Assembly (NCBI GenBank): GCA_028693235.1 | Contig: JAQUVW010000002.1 | Span: 423,504 to 487,503 of the forward strand | DNA length: 64,000 bases | DNA from: Candidatus Gastranaerophilales bacterium | Lineage (GTDB): Bacteria; Cyanobacteriota; Vampirovibrionia; Gastranaerophilales; Gastranaerophilaceae | Direction: 5' to 3' | Shown here: piece by piece, positions 8,423-17,206 of the stretch | How positions within the stretch are numbered: the stretch's first letter is position 1 | Layout of the letters: each line of letters begins with the position of its first letter | Made by a program: the position numbers and the translations under genes | The notes under the pieces: generated by a model | Databases searched by the model: none | The model's input: the letters and a program-made list of their open reading frames with translations, nothing else | Told to the model about the DNA's origin: nothing

Positions 8423-10248
8423 AATTCACTCTCTTTTCTAATATTTTGAATCCAATTTTTAAATATTATATCAGTGTCGTTTGGACCGGGTGCGGCTTCT
8501 GGGTGAAATTGTACTGATTCTAGTTTGTATTTGTCAGATTTAATTCCCTCGATTGTGCCGTCGTTGAGATTTCTGTATGTTACTTCTACGCAATCAGGCA
8601 GACTCCCGTCTTTTATAGCGTAGCCGTGATTTTGTGCGGTCATAAACACTTTGTTTGATTGAAGGTTTATAACAGGGTGATTTCCGCCTCTGTGCCCGTA
8701 TTTGAGCTTGTAGGTTTGAGCACCTGTTACTATTGCTAAAATCTGATGGCCTAAACAAATTCCGTAGAGCGAAATTTTTCCTAACAGATTTTTTGCTGTT
8801 TCTATTGTCTTTGTTGCATCTTTTGGGTCGCCTGGACCATTTGACAATATTACTGCGTCAAATTCTTCCTCTAAAATCACTTTAGAGTCAATGTCTGCAG
8901 GGAAGATAGTTATATCTGCGTTATATTTTTTTAAGTTTTCTATAATACTTTTTTTCGCTCCTAGGTCTATTATGGCGACCTTTACGCCACATCCAGCTAT
9001 TTTTTCTTTTTTGTATGTCGAAACCTCAAGAGTTATGTTGTTGCTGACTTTGAATTTTTTTATATTTTCTTTTAATTCACGAGTAATTTCATTTGTTGTT
9101 ATTGCACAACTCATATCGCCTGATTCTCTTATTATTTTGGTCAACAAACGTGTGTCGACTTTGTTTAGAGCAATAATGTTGTTTTGTTTGAGGTAATCAG
9201 ATATGTTCATAATGCTTTTGTAGTGGCTTTCTTGCGAGCATGCATTTTTCACGATGAGACCTTTTGCCTGAACTTTTCCGCATTCAGAATCCTCTTTGTT
9301 TATGCCGTAGTTCCCGATTTCAGGGTAAGTCATAACTATGATTTGTTCGGCGTAAGACGGATCGGTTAAAATTTCCTGATAGCCGCTCATTGAAGTGTTA
9401 AAAACGATTTCGCCGTAGGCTATTCCTGTGGCACCAATTGATTCTCCTTCAAAAATCATACCGTTTTCGAGGATTAATTTGGCTGTAGAATTCGGAGAAG
9501 ATTCATTTTGGGTTAGCATTGTATTTTCGATTTCGTCATAGATTTTTTTCATAGCTTCGACTCTGTTTTCATAGGCTGTTACGGCTCTTCCGATGACTAA
9601 ATAATCGGCACCTTCTTGTATTGCTTTTTTAGGTGTTGCCAATCTTTTCTGGTCGTTTTTTGAAGCCCATTCCGGACGAATTCCGGGGCAAAGGACTTTG
9701 AAATCTTTTCCGCAGGCTTGTTTTATTCTTCTAGCTTCCCAAACGCTTGCAACCACGCCGTCTAAGGAGCTTTCTTTTGCGAGTTTTGCAAGTTCTGTTA
9801 CGTAGTCATTTGATTTTAGGGGCACTTTTAGTTGGTTGTTTAATGTATCATCACTAATGCTGGTGAGGACTGTTACGCCTAGAACTATAGGCTTTTTTGC
9901 ACCGATTTCAAGGGCTGTTTTTCTTGCTGAAATTGCTGATTTTCTCATCATTTCAGAGCCACCCATCGTGTGAACATTGTAAAAAGCAGCACCGTTTCTG
10001 ATGATATTTTCTGAGGCTTTTGCGACAGTGTTCGGGATATCTAAAAGCTTTACATCAAAGAAAAAATCGATGTTTTGCTCTTTCATAAATTTAAATATTT
10101 CCCCGCCGTTAGCGGTGTAAAGCTGTAAACCTATTTTAAAAACGCCGACGTAATCTTTAAGCTCCAAAATCATTTCTTTTGCTTTTGATATGTTGTCAAC
10201 ATCTAGTGCGAGAACGATTTTCTCTTTTATTTTCGGGTCGATTTCCAT
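8407..10248 (-). CDS. pyrF/carA: Fused orotidine-5'-phosphate decarboxylase / carbamoyl-phosphate synthase small subunit
   Basis: One 613-codon frame carries two complete enzymes. Residues 1-243 are PyrF (last step to UMP) with the catalytic DVKLLD motif (D65, K67, D70), HTMGG and VIGRAVT. Residues 244-613 are CarA (glutaminase for CarB) with SMSGYQEILTDPSY, LSNGPGDP and the triad C498 (YGICLGHQ), H582 and E584 (FHPE). The join is a short linker around ENTMLTQNESS. No stop and no ribosome site lies before the internal ATG (9519), so a genuine fusion is favoured over two ORFs. The start codon shares one base with the pyrC stop; the end overlaps carB by 16. Separate genes are usual; I do not recall this pairing as a common fusion. 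Confidence 0.92.
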   Translation of the reverse strand: MEIDPKIKEKIVLALDVDNISKAKEMILELKDYVGVFKIGLQLYTANGGEIFKFMKEQNIDFFFDVKLLDIPNTVAKASENIIRNGAAFYNVHTMGGSEMMRKSAISARKTALEIGAKKPIVLGVTVLTSISDDTLNNQLKVPLKSNDYVTELAKLAKESSLDGVVASVWEARRIKQACGKDFKVLCPGIRPEWASKNDQKRLATPKKAIQEGADYLVIGRAVTAYENRVEAMKKIYDEIENTMLTQNESSPNSTAKLILENGMIFEGESIGATGIAYGEIVFNTSMSGYQEILTDPSYAEQIIVMTYPEIGNYGINKEDSECGKVQAKGLIVKNACSQESHYKSIMNISDYLKQNNIIALNKVDTRLLTKIIRESGDMSCAITTNEITRELKENIKKFKVSNNITLEVSTYKKEKIAGCGVKVAIIDLGAKKSIIENLKKYNADITIFPADIDSKVILEEEFDAVILSNGPGDPKDATKTIETAKNLLGKISLYGICLGHQILAIVTGAQTYKLKYGHRGGNHPVINLQSNKVFMTAQNHGYAIKDGSLPDCVEVTYRNLNDGTIEGIKSDKYKLESVQFHPEAAPGPNDTDIIFKNWIQNIRKESELCQKI

Positions 10249-11522
10249 TATGTATTCTCCTCTAAGTTTATAAATTCTCCGTTGATAAAACTTCCTATTG
10301 CTTTACCTTTTAATTTTTTACCTTCAAATGGCGATATTTTACATTTTGATTTAAAGTTTTTTGCATTGACTGTCCACTCCAAATCGGGGTCAATTATTGT
10401 TAAATTTGCGATTTTTCCTATTTCGATTGTGCCTTGATTTTTCAATTTAAGAATTTTTGCAGGGCTAAATGTCAATTTTTCAATGAGAATAGGAAGTTCG
10501 ACCCTGCCTGACAGTGCTAAGGTTAGTGCCAAGGCTGTTTCGAGCCCTACTATACCGAAGGGTGATTCTTCAATAGGTAAATTTTTTTCATAAATAGTGT
10601 GAGGCGCGTGGTCAGTAGCGATTACGTCTATTGTACCATCTGAAAGCCCCTCTATTACTGCTTCAAGGTCATCTTGCGTGCGAAGTGGCGGATTCATTTT
10701 GAATATTCCGTTTTGGGGATTTATGTCGTTTTCTGTAAGTGTGAAATAATGTGGAGCCGTTTCACAAGTGACTTTTAGTCCTTCTGCTTTTGCTTTTCTT
10801 ATCAAATCTATACTTTTTCTTGTGGAAATGTGTGCAAAATGGTATGGGGCTTGGGTTTTTCTGATAATATCAAGCTCTTTAGCTACTGCTGTATATTCTA
10901 CGGCTGTTGGAATTCCTTTAATTCCATATTTTTTGCTGGTTTCGCCCTCATTTATTGAACCGCCTTGAGAGAGTTCTAAAATTTCAGAGTGTGAAATTAC
11001 CAAAACGTCTAAATCCCTTGTATAGCTTAAAATATTTTCTAATAATGTCATGTCTTCAATCGGCTTGCCATCGTTTGAAAAAGCTACTGCTCCAAGCTTT
11101 TTAAGCTCTTTTATGTTTACTATTTTTTCCCCTTGAAGCTCTTTTGTGACGGCACAAACAGGATAGAAGCCTATGCCTTTTGCTTTTTCAGAAGATTTGA
11201 ACATATCTTTTAAGGTTAAAACATTGTCGTTACAGGGTTTTGTGTTTGCCATCGGACAGATGGCGGTGTAGCCTCCTGCAATTGCTGCATTTATGCCTGT
11301 TTCTATTGTTTCTTTGTCTGTGAATCCGGGTTCTCTTAAATGAGTGTGCAGGTCGATTAAGCCGGGAGTGATTATTTTTCCGCTAAAATCAAGGATTATT
11401 TCCATTTCATTTGCTTCAATATTTTTTGCGATTTTAGTTATAATTTTGTTTTCTATTCTTATATCTAAAACCTTATCAATGTTGCTTTTAGGGTCAATTA
11501 TTCTTGCACCTTTAAGAAGCAT
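10248..11522 (-). CDS. pyrC: Dihydroorotase
   Basis: Cyclises carbamoyl aspartate to dihydroorotate. 424 residues, class I type. It shows the amidohydrolase metal motif DLHTHLREPG, NTKPC, HFAHIS with two metal-site histidines, and ATDHAPH with the catalytic aspartate, then a C-terminal return of the small beta domain. Its start overlaps the pyrB end by 11 bases and its TAA shares a base with the next ATG, so translation is probably coupled through the operon. Confidence 0.96.
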   Translation of the reverse strand: MLLKGARIIDPKSNIDKVLDIRIENKIITKIAKNIEANEMEIILDFSGKIITPGLIDLHTHLREPGFTDKETIETGINAAIAGGYTAICPMANTKPCNDNVLTLKDMFKSSEKAKGIGFYPVCAVTKELQGEKIVNIKELKKLGAVAFSNDGKPIEDMTLLENILSYTRDLDVLVISHSEILELSQGGSINEGETSKKYGIKGIPTAVEYTAVAKELDIIRKTQAPYHFAHISTRKSIDLIRKAKAEGLKVTCETAPHYFTLTENDINPQNGIFKMNPPLRTQDDLEAVIEGLSDGTIDVIATDHAPHTIYEKNLPIEESPFGIVGLETALALTLALSGRVELPILIEKLTFSPAKILKLKNQGTIEIGKIANLTIIDPDLEWTVNAKNFKSKCKISPFEGKKLKGKAIGSFINGEFINLEENT

Positions 11523-12441
11523 AAATAGCCTCCTGTTTTTTTGAATTTGCGATTAAATTTAAAATTGCCATTCTGATAAAAACGCCGTTTTGAGCTTGTT
11601 CTAAAATAGTTTTTCCTTTTTCTGAATCAATTAGATTTGAGGTTAATTCAATACCCCTGTTAACAGGTCCTGGATGCATTAATATTGAGTTTGGGGCATA
11701 TTGTGCCAGAATTTTTTTATTAATCTGAAAATCTTTTTTATAATCTTCAATATCAAGACCGAAATCCGCCTCAAGTCTTTCTTTTTGTATCCTCAAAGTC
11801 ATTACGATATCGGAATCGATAATTGCATCAATCAGGTTTTTGTGAAAAGTTACACCCTCAAAATCTGCTTTTTCAGGCATAAAATATTTCGGCCCTGCAA
11901 TATGAATGTCAGCTCCAAACCTGCTTAATAAGGCTATATTTGACTTTGCGACTCTGCTATCTTTTATGTCGCCGACGATTGTGATTTTTTTGTTTTTGAC
12001 AGTTCCTAATTTTTCTAGCATTGTAAAATAATCCAAAAGAGCTTGTGTTGGGTGCGAATGGCTTCCTGTGCCTGCGTTTACGAACTTTATATCCGCTTTA
12101 ATTTTTCTTTTTATAGTATTGATTATATTGTTTTCGTTGTGACGCAAGACTATTACCTCAACTCCTAGTGCGGTAAGGTTTTCAATCGTGTCTTCCAATG
12201 ATTCGCCTTTTGAAAGTGAAGATGATTTTGTGTCGAAAATCGTCGTAATCATATTTAGTCTTTTAGCCGCAATTTCAAAGCTGCAACGGGTTCTTGTTGA
12301 ATTTTCATAAAACATCAATGCTACGATTGTGCTTTTCAAATCAGCTTGTAAAAGCCCTGATTTAAAGTCTTGAGCGGTTTTAATGATTAAATTAATATTA
12401 TCATTCGTTAATGATTTTATATCGATTAAATCTTTTAGCAT
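11512..12441 (-). CDS. pyrB: Aspartate carbamoyltransferase, catalytic subunit
   Basis: Commits carbamoyl phosphate to pyrimidine synthesis. 309 residues, a normal catalytic chain. Motifs: FYENSTRTRCSFE (carbamoyl phosphate), SKGESLEDT, HPTQALLDYFT, TLRIQKER and HPGPVNRG. No pyrI regulatory subunit is visible in the window, so feedback control probably acts on CarB and on transcription instead. Overlaps pyrE by 7 and pyrC by 11 bases. Confidence 0.96.
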   Translation of the reverse strand: MLKDLIDIKSLTNDNINLIIKTAQDFKSGLLQADLKSTIVALMFYENSTRTRCSFEIAAKRLNMITTIFDTKSSSLSKGESLEDTIENLTALGVEVIVLRHNENNIINTIKRKIKADIKFVNAGTGSHSHPTQALLDYFTMLEKLGTVKNKKITIVGDIKDSRVAKSNIALLSRFGADIHIAGPKYFMPEKADFEGVTFHKNLIDAIIDSDIVMTLRIQKERLEADFGLDIEDYKKDFQINKKILAQYAPNSILMHPGPVNRGIELTSNLIDSEKGKTILEQAQNGVFIRMAILNLIANSKKQEAIYAS

Positions 12442-13022
12442 TTTGCAAGAACCTTATCATTATTGCGGCTGCCCGGTTTTTCAATGGGGATATTTTCTTT
12501 GCAAAGCGGGCAATTTTCAGCTTTGTAAAGTACCGGAGTCATTTGAATTACGGATTTTATGTCGTAGTCAGTTTTCCCTGCTGTTCTGTCGACGATACAG
12601 CCTACAGCGACAAGCTCGGCGTCATATTCTTTGATTGCGTCTAACGTTTCATTAATTGTGCGGGCTGTTGTTATCACATCTTCAACTATGACTATTCTTT
12701 CTCCTCTTTTTAAGCTATAGCCTCGTCTAAGCTCCATTTTTCCGTCTTTTCTTTCGACAAAAAGACTGCGTTTTTTGGCTTGTTTGGCGGTTTCGTAGCC
12801 CATTATTACTGCACCTACGGCAGGTGCTATAATTGTGTCAAAATCAAGCGTGGAAAGTTTTTCTGCTAATGATTTTGCAATTTTTTCTGTGATTTCAGGA
12901 TATTGATATAGTTTTGCACATTGAAAATATGTATCAGAATGTAATCCAGAAGTAAGGCAGAAATGTCCTTTTAGCATTCCTTGAGTTTCTTTTAGAAGGT
13001 CTAAAGCCTCGTTATTATTCAT
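12435..13022 (-). CDS. pyrE: Orotate phosphoribosyltransferase
   Basis: Transfers ribose-5-phosphate from PRPP to orotate. 195 residues with the PRPP-binding motif VIVEDVITTARTI, FVERKDGK in the flexible loop region, and the N-terminal GHFCLTSGLHSD. The C-terminus carries two cysteines in CPLCKENIPIEKPG, a tail found in some family members and possibly a metal knuckle. Overlaps pyrD by 8 bases upstream and pyrB by 7 downstream. Confidence 0.95.
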   Translation of the reverse strand: MNNNEALDLLKETQGMLKGHFCLTSGLHSDTYFQCAKLYQYPEITEKIAKSLAEKLSTLDFDTIIAPAVGAVIMGYETAKQAKKRSLFVERKDGKMELRRGYSLKRGERIVIVEDVITTARTINETLDAIKEYDAELVAVGCIVDRTAGKTDYDIKSVIQMTPVLYKAENCPLCKENIPIEKPGSRNNDKVLAKC

Positions 13023-13956
13023 TTATAGCTCCTTTCAAATTTGTTTTTAATTCTTTAATATTTTTAAATCCGTTTTTGCTCATAAAGCTCTGGAGGTCCG
13101 CTATTATTGACTCTGAAATGTCAGGGTGAGTAAAATTTGCAGTTCCTATTTGAATTGCGTCTGCTCCTACTGTAAAAAATTCTAATACATCTTGCAATTT
13201 TGAAATTCCGCCCATTCCGATTATCGGAATATCGACAGTTTTGCTCAGACGAAATACAGCACCAAGGGCGATTGGTTTTATTGCTTCTCCTGAAAAACCT
13301 CCTGTAACCATTTCCTTTTGAAATTTTCCATTTGAAAAAGTCAACTTTAGCCCCAATCCTTTAACAGTATTAATGGCTGAAATAATGTCTGCACCTGCTT
13401 TTTGAGCGGCTATACCTATTTTTTCGATTGAAGTTACATTGGGAGTTAGCTTGACAATCAGTGTGCCTGAAAATTCGTTTCTAACTCGTTTTACCAAATT
13501 TTCGAGAGTTTTTTCGTCTGTTCCAAATTCCAAACAGCCGGATTTTACATTCGGGCACGACACATTTAGTTCAATTGCTTTGAGGTCGTTTTGTTCAGAC
13601 ATTTTAGCCAGCTCTACATATTCGTTTTCGTCAGCTCCTGCCATGTTCATAATAAATTCAATATTTTTTTCTTTCATCATAGGAACTTTCTCCTCGAAAA
13701 ACCTTTCTGCTCCAAGGTTTTCAAGCCCTATTGAGTTAATAATTCCGCTTTTTACTTCAATAAGACGATTTGTTTTGTTCCCTTCTCTCGGTAGTAGTGT
13801 GACAGCTTTTGTCACCACTGCACCAAGTTTTTTTACATCGACAAAGTCTTCAAATTCGTCGCCAAATCCGAAGGTTCCTGACGCAGTCAAAATAGGGTTT
13901 TTTAGCTCAAGTCCGTTTAAATTTACGCTTAAGTCAGCTTTTTCAATTGCTACCAT
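13015..13956 (-). CDS. pyrD: Dihydroorotate dehydrogenase, catalytic subunit (class 1B)
   Basis: FMN enzyme oxidising dihydroorotate to orotate. 313 residues. LNVSCPNV supplies the class 1 active-site cysteine. FGTD, LTPNVTSI and GMGGISKLQDVLEF (FMN phosphate site) are also clear. It directly follows pyrK and overlaps it by 7 bases, the hallmark of the heterotetrameric NAD-dependent class 1B enzyme used by anaerobes, so electrons go to NAD and not to quinone. Confidence 0.95.
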   Translation of the reverse strand: MVAIEKADLSVNLNGLELKNPILTASGTFGFGDEFEDFVDVKKLGAVVTKAVTLLPREGNKTNRLIEVKSGIINSIGLENLGAERFFEEKVPMMKEKNIEFIMNMAGADENEYVELAKMSEQNDLKAIELNVSCPNVKSGCLEFGTDEKTLENLVKRVRNEFSGTLIVKLTPNVTSIEKIGIAAQKAGADIISAINTVKGLGLKLTFSNGKFQKEMVTGGFSGEAIKPIALGAVFRLSKTVDIPIIGMGGISKLQDVLEFFTVGADAIQIGTANFTHPDISESIIADLQSFMSKNGFKNIKELKTNLKGAINE

Positions 13957-14723
13957 ACTACCTCCTCGCCTTTAAAAACCGGTCCGTCCTTACAAACAGT
14001 TGCGTTTTGCTCCTTGCCGTTTTTGATAATTCTAATTACGCAGCCTCTACATACTCCGATTCCGCAAGCCATAACTTTTTCCATCGCTATTTGTGAAGCA
14101 ATATGGTGCTTTTGTGCGAGTTGAGCGGTTTTTTGTAAGACTATTCTCGGTCCGCAGGCATAAATAATTTTTGGTTTGTAATTTTCTATTATTTCTTCAA
14201 GGTAATCAACAACGCTTCCTTTTTTGCCGAAAGAGCCGTCGTCTGTAAAAATACAGCCAAGGTCAAATCTTTGTGGGATATCACTTTTAGATGAAAAACC
14301 AGAATACATTTTGTAATCAATATTTAATTCTTCAAGTTTATTTTTCATATAAAAAATAGGAGCGACACCAACGCCTGCTCCTATTAACAAAGATTTTTCG
14401 TTTCGGATATTAAATCTATTGCCTAAAGCTCCAATAAAATCGATATTATCTCCGACAGTCAGGCTTTTTATGAATTTTGTTCCTTCACCTTTTTCTTTAA
14501 AAAGAACGCCTATTCTGTCCTGCTTGTTGAAAGCAATGCTGAATGGGCGTCTAAGGCTTAAATTGTTACATAAAATCGATACGTATTGACCAGGGTTGGA
14601 AAAAAATGGCTTTTCTGTTTCAAATTCAATGTAATGAGTGTTTTTTGAAACCTGCTCTATCCTCGTAACCGAGCCTTTATGCGACTTCGTCGCTCTTATA
14701 TTTTTTTCTTTTTCTTTTAACAT
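13950..14723 (-). CDS. pyrK: Dihydroorotate dehydrogenase, electron-transfer subunit
   Basis: Carries FAD and a [2Fe-2S] cluster and passes electrons from PyrD to NAD. 257 residues: ferredoxin-reductase-like FAD fold with LRRPFSIA, an NAD domain with LLIGAGVGVAPI, YACGPRIVLQ, and C-terminal cluster cysteines in MACGIGVCRGCVI plus a later C in ATVCKDGPVF. First structural gene of the operon; GAGGA precedes the ATG. Transcripts must first pass the terminator at 14794-14820. Confidence 0.95.
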   Translation of the reverse strand: MLKEKEKNIRATKSHKGSVTRIEQVSKNTHYIEFETEKPFFSNPGQYVSILCNNLSLRRPFSIAFNKQDRIGVLFKEKGEGTKFIKSLTVGDNIDFIGALGNRFNIRNEKSLLIGAGVGVAPIFYMKNKLEELNIDYKMYSGFSSKSDIPQRFDLGCIFTDDGSFGKKGSVVDYLEEIIENYKPKIIYACGPRIVLQKTAQLAQKHHIASQIAMEKVMACGIGVCRGCVIRIIKNGKEQNATVCKDGPVFKGEEVVW

Positions 14724-14793
14724 TTTGTCCTCATAATCTCTTGCGTTTCGGTCTTGCTCTTCGCAAGCCCTTTAGCCTCTGCTCGCAATCCGT

Positions 14794-14820
14794 AAAAAAG
14801 GGAAAACAAAAAGTTTTCCC
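14794..14820 (-). terminator. Intrinsic terminator in the pyr leader (attenuator)
   Basis: On the minus strand an 8-bp perfect stem (GGGAAAAC / GTTTTCCC) with a 5-base loop is followed by six T; flanking A and T runs lengthen the stem further. It lies only 2 bases beyond the stop of the leader ORF and 71 bases before pyrK, so it would stop transcripts before the pyr genes unless prevented. Confidence 0.8.
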
Positions 14821-14822
14821 TT

Positions 14823-14864
14823 TTAAAATCTATATTCAATTGTGCTTGACAATCTTTTTTTCAT
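14823..14864 (-). CDS. pyr operon leader peptide (13 residues)
   Basis: GAGG, 5 bases of spacing, ATG, then 13 codons reading MKKRLSSTIEYRF and a TAA. The stop is immediately followed by the terminator stem. A ribosome finishing this ORF close behind RNA polymerase would cover the 5' arm of the hairpin, the logic of the E. coli pyrBI leader, where UTP shortage makes polymerase pause and lets the ribosome catch up. The peptide has no obvious regulatory codon run, which fits a position effect and not codon-specific stalling. Expression and function are inferred. Confidence 0.6.
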   Translation of the reverse strand: MKKRLSSTIEYRF

Positions 14865-14885
14865 TTTTTCCTCAAATTTAATCTT

Positions 14886-14920
14886 GTATTACGATAATAG
14901 CTCTACTTGAAAAAGTCAAG
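14886..14920 (-). promoter_or_regulatory. Candidate pyr promoter with overlapping inverted repeat
   Basis: TTGACT (14919-14914, minus) could be a -35 box; -10 options are TATCGT (17-base spacing), TATTAT (14) or TAATAC (22), none ideal. The -35 lies inside a perfect inverted repeat CTTGA-5-TCAAG (14906-14920) that could be an operator. It sits about 40-55 bases before the leader ATG, as expected for the leader transcript. Confidence 0.4.
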
Positions 14921-15015
14921 GAAATAATTAATTTATGTAAAAATTTCATCCATTACACAACAACTATTTTGGAAAAATGTTTTTATAAGTATAGGAAAAG
15001 GAAGAAGGTAGTGCT

Positions 15016-15399
15016 ATGTCTATAGGCTTTAGTTCAGGCTCTGGCTTGTCGCCTCAAGATTTGAAGGTAGAAAATCAAAAACGATATAAAGACGTTTATG
15101 CTCACGAACTCGCTCATAAGTCTAAAGCAGGCTCGTTGGGCGGTGGTATTGTTATCGACAAAGATGGTTCGGGGCTAATTACCGGTGGGCATGTTGATAT
15201 CAAAATGCCTGGTTTGAACAAGACAAAACCTGAATTGACAATAAAACAAGCTCAACAGGTCATTGATTCGGCTATGGCTCCTTCTGACCCTTCTGCTCAA
15301 GATTACAAAGTCGCTGCAGAGGCTCGCAGTGTCCTTGCTATGGCTAATGATGAGGCTAAAAACAAACAATCCGGCAACAAGCTTGATATCATGGGGTAA
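15016..15399 (+). CDS. SprA-related putative metalloprotease-like protein
   Basis: 127 residues matching the SprA-related family: a short conserved core with AHELAHKSKAG (HExxH-like), GGHVDIKMP, KAQQVIDSAMAPSDPSAQD and VAAEARSV. In this family the HExAH helix and the P-SPQD segment are the constant features; enzymatic activity has to my knowledge not been shown. No signal peptide. AGGAAAAGGAAGAAGG upstream serves as ribosome site. Divergent from the pyr operon across 292 bases. Confidence 0.7.
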   Translation: MSIGFSSGSGLSPQDLKVENQKRYKDVYAHELAHKSKAGSLGGGIVIDKDGSGLITGGHVDIKMPGLNKTKPELTIKQAQQVIDSAMAPSDPSAQDYKVAAEARSVLAMANDEAKNKQSGNKLDIMG

Positions 15400-15435
15400 C
15401 CATACTGTCGGTTTAAAAAAATTATAAGAAATAAT

Positions 15436-15470
15436 AGACTCTTGATGTTACATTATCAGGAGTCTGTTTT
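15436..15470 (+). promoter_or_regulatory. Hairpin covering the rhodanese ribosome site
   Basis: AGACTC-T-TGAT (15436-15446) pairs with ATCA-G-GAGTCT (15455-15465) and is followed by GTTTTT. It resembles a terminator for the upstream gene, but the 3' arm also contains the AGGAG of the next gene, so folding would hide that site. Either reading is possible. Confidence 0.45.
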
Positions 15471-15471
15471 T

Positions 15472-15873
15472 ATGTTTAAGTATATTGAAATTACCAATGA
15501 TTTAGAACGTTCTATTGATTATTTTGAAAATGAGTTGGCTTATACAATGAGTCCTTATGACCTCGAAAAAGAAATGGATGATTATTTGAATTTCTTTAAT
15601 TTGGTCGATGTTCGTCACTACGAGGATTATATTTCAGGGCACATCCCCTTTGCGGTTCATATACCTTTTGAAAATCTTGTTGAAAATTTGAAAATTATTG
15701 ATAAATCAAAACCGACAATTGTTTATTGCTACAATGCAACTTGTCATTTGGGCAAAAAAGCAGCGTTGATTATGGTTCAACACGGATATTCGGTTCTGGA
15801 ATTGTCAGGTGGTTTCGAGTCATGGGCTAACCATGGATATGAAATCGTAAAAACAAAAGCCAACGAAGGGTAG
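15472..15873 (+). CDS. Rhodanese-domain protein
   Basis: Single rhodanese domain in a protein of 133 residues: VDVRHYEDYISGHIP, then the active loop CYNATCHLGKKAA and GGFESWANHGY. Of the two loop cysteines, the position usual for the persulfide cysteine corresponds to the first, in YCYNATCH, so sulfur transfer is plausible but the loop is not a canonical CRxGxR. The N-terminal 40 residues are acidic and helical. I prefer ATG 15472, which has AGGAG 8 bases upstream, over the TTG at 15442. Confidence 0.75.
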   Translation: MFKYIEITNDLERSIDYFENELAYTMSPYDLEKEMDDYLNFFNLVDVRHYEDYISGHIPFAVHIPFENLVENLKIIDKSKPTIVYCYNATCHLGKKAALIMVQHGYSVLELSGGFESWANHGYEIVKTKANEG

Positions 15874-15940
15874 TTCTTGAAGCCCTTTTCCCATTGCTTC
15901 GTAATGACATTAAACTGTATTAACAATTGTGCCTATTATA

Positions 15941-17197
15941 TCAATGCTTTCTTACGTCTGCGGCAAGCTTGTGAGCAAATAATCCTTCATTTTTAGCTAA
16001 ATTGCTTGCGTTTGCCGCTATTTGATTTATTGCGGTTTTGCTTATAATTTGATATGTTTGAATTTTTATATAGTCAAAAACGCTTAATCCGCCTGAATAT
16101 TTTGCAACTTGATTGGTAGGCAGTGTATGATTTGTGCCTGATACGTAATCTCCGAAAACTTCTGCTGAATAATTTCCGATAAACATAGAGCCGTAATTTT
16201 TAAATTTTTCTATGGTATCAGTTGCATTTTCAAAGCACAATTCAAGATGCTCAGGAGCTCTTTCTTCCGATAATTCAACAGCTTCTCCAATGCTATTTAC
16301 AACTATTGCTATGGATTTTGCAAATGATATCTTGGCAATTTCTGCGGTTTCAAGTTCGTTTAAAAATGCTTCTGCTTCTTCTTTTACTTTCGTTGCAAAA
16401 TCTGCTGAAAAACAAATGAGATAAGCTCTTGCATCTTTATCATGTTCACATTGTGCCAACATATCTGCGGCTACAAATTTCGGATTTGCTTTTTCATCTG
16501 CGATTATTAAAACTTCAGATGGCCCTGCTAAAAAGTCAATTCCGCATTCGCCAAATACTTGTTTTTTAGCGGAGGTTACATATTTATTGCCGGGGCCTAC
16601 AATTTTGTTTACTTTCGGAAGGGTTTCTGTCCCATAAGCTAGTCCTGCAACAGCTTGAACGCCGCCAACCTTGAATATCTTCGTCGCCCCTGCGAGTTTA
16701 CAAGCGGCAATTGTCACCGGTTTGATTTTGGGAGATACTGCAATGATATTTTTTACCCCAGCTACTTTTGCAGGCGTAATTGTCATAATTGCGGTGCTCG
16801 GTAGCGGATAATTTCCACCCGGAATATAGCAACCCACAGACTCTAAGGGGACTATTTTGTGCCCCAATGTCGAACCTGCTATTTGCGTTTCAAGCTCTTT
16901 TATGCAAGAAAGTTGCTTTTCGGCAAATTCTTTTACATTTTCAATAGCGAAATTTAATGTATCAATAGTTTTTTTATCTACTTTTGAAATTGCATTTTGG
17001 ATTTCATCTTCGGTAAGTTCAATTGTATCAATTTCGCCGTCGCCGAATTGTTTGGAATATCGTTTTAACGCTTCGTCGCCGTTTTTTCTCACGTCTTTTA
17101 TGATATCTGTTACGGAAGAAAGATTTTCAAACTCAATTTTTTGAAGAAAATTTTGTTTCTTCTCCTCTGTAAGTTCTGAAATATTTATGATTTCCAT
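15941..17197 (-). CDS. hisD: Histidinol dehydrogenase
   Basis: Last two oxidations of histidine synthesis, zinc and NAD dependent. 418 residues, normal. Motifs: [44 protein letters not shown] (zinc and catalytic histidines), ERAPEHLEL and GTNHTLPT. Begins 9 bases after the hisA-hisI-hisE stop and is co-transcribed with it. The other his genes are not in the window. Confidence 0.96.
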   Translation of the reverse strand: MEIINISELTEEKKQNFLQKIEFENLSSVTDIIKDVRKNGDEALKRYSKQFGDGEIDTIELTEDEIQNAISKVDKKTIDTLNFAIENVKEFAEKQLSCIKELETQIAGSTLGHKIVPLESVGCYIPGGNYPLPSTAIMTITPAKVAGVKNIIAVSPKIKPVTIAACKLAGATKIFKVGGVQAVAGLAYGTETLPKVNKIVGPGNKYVTSAKKQVFGECGIDFLAGPSEVLIIADEKANPKFVAADMLAQCEHDKDARAYLICFSADFATKVKEEAEAFLNELETAEIAKISFAKSIAIVVNSIGEAVELSEERAPEHLELCFENATDTIEKFKNYGSMFIGNYSAEVFGDYVSGTNHTLPTNQVAKYSGGLSVFDYIKIQTYQIISKTAINQIAANASNLAKNEGLFAHKLAADVRKH

Positions 17198-17206
17198 CGT
17201 TTTTTC

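Noticed and set aside
9517..9519. Separate carA gene starting at the internal ATG
   Set aside because: No ribosome site precedes it and no stop separates it from pyrF. A fusion is simpler.
13439..13975. 178-codon plus-strand ORF opposite pyrD
   Set aside because: Serine/phenylalanine-rich shadow of a clear gene; long antisense frames arise from codon bias in this DNA.
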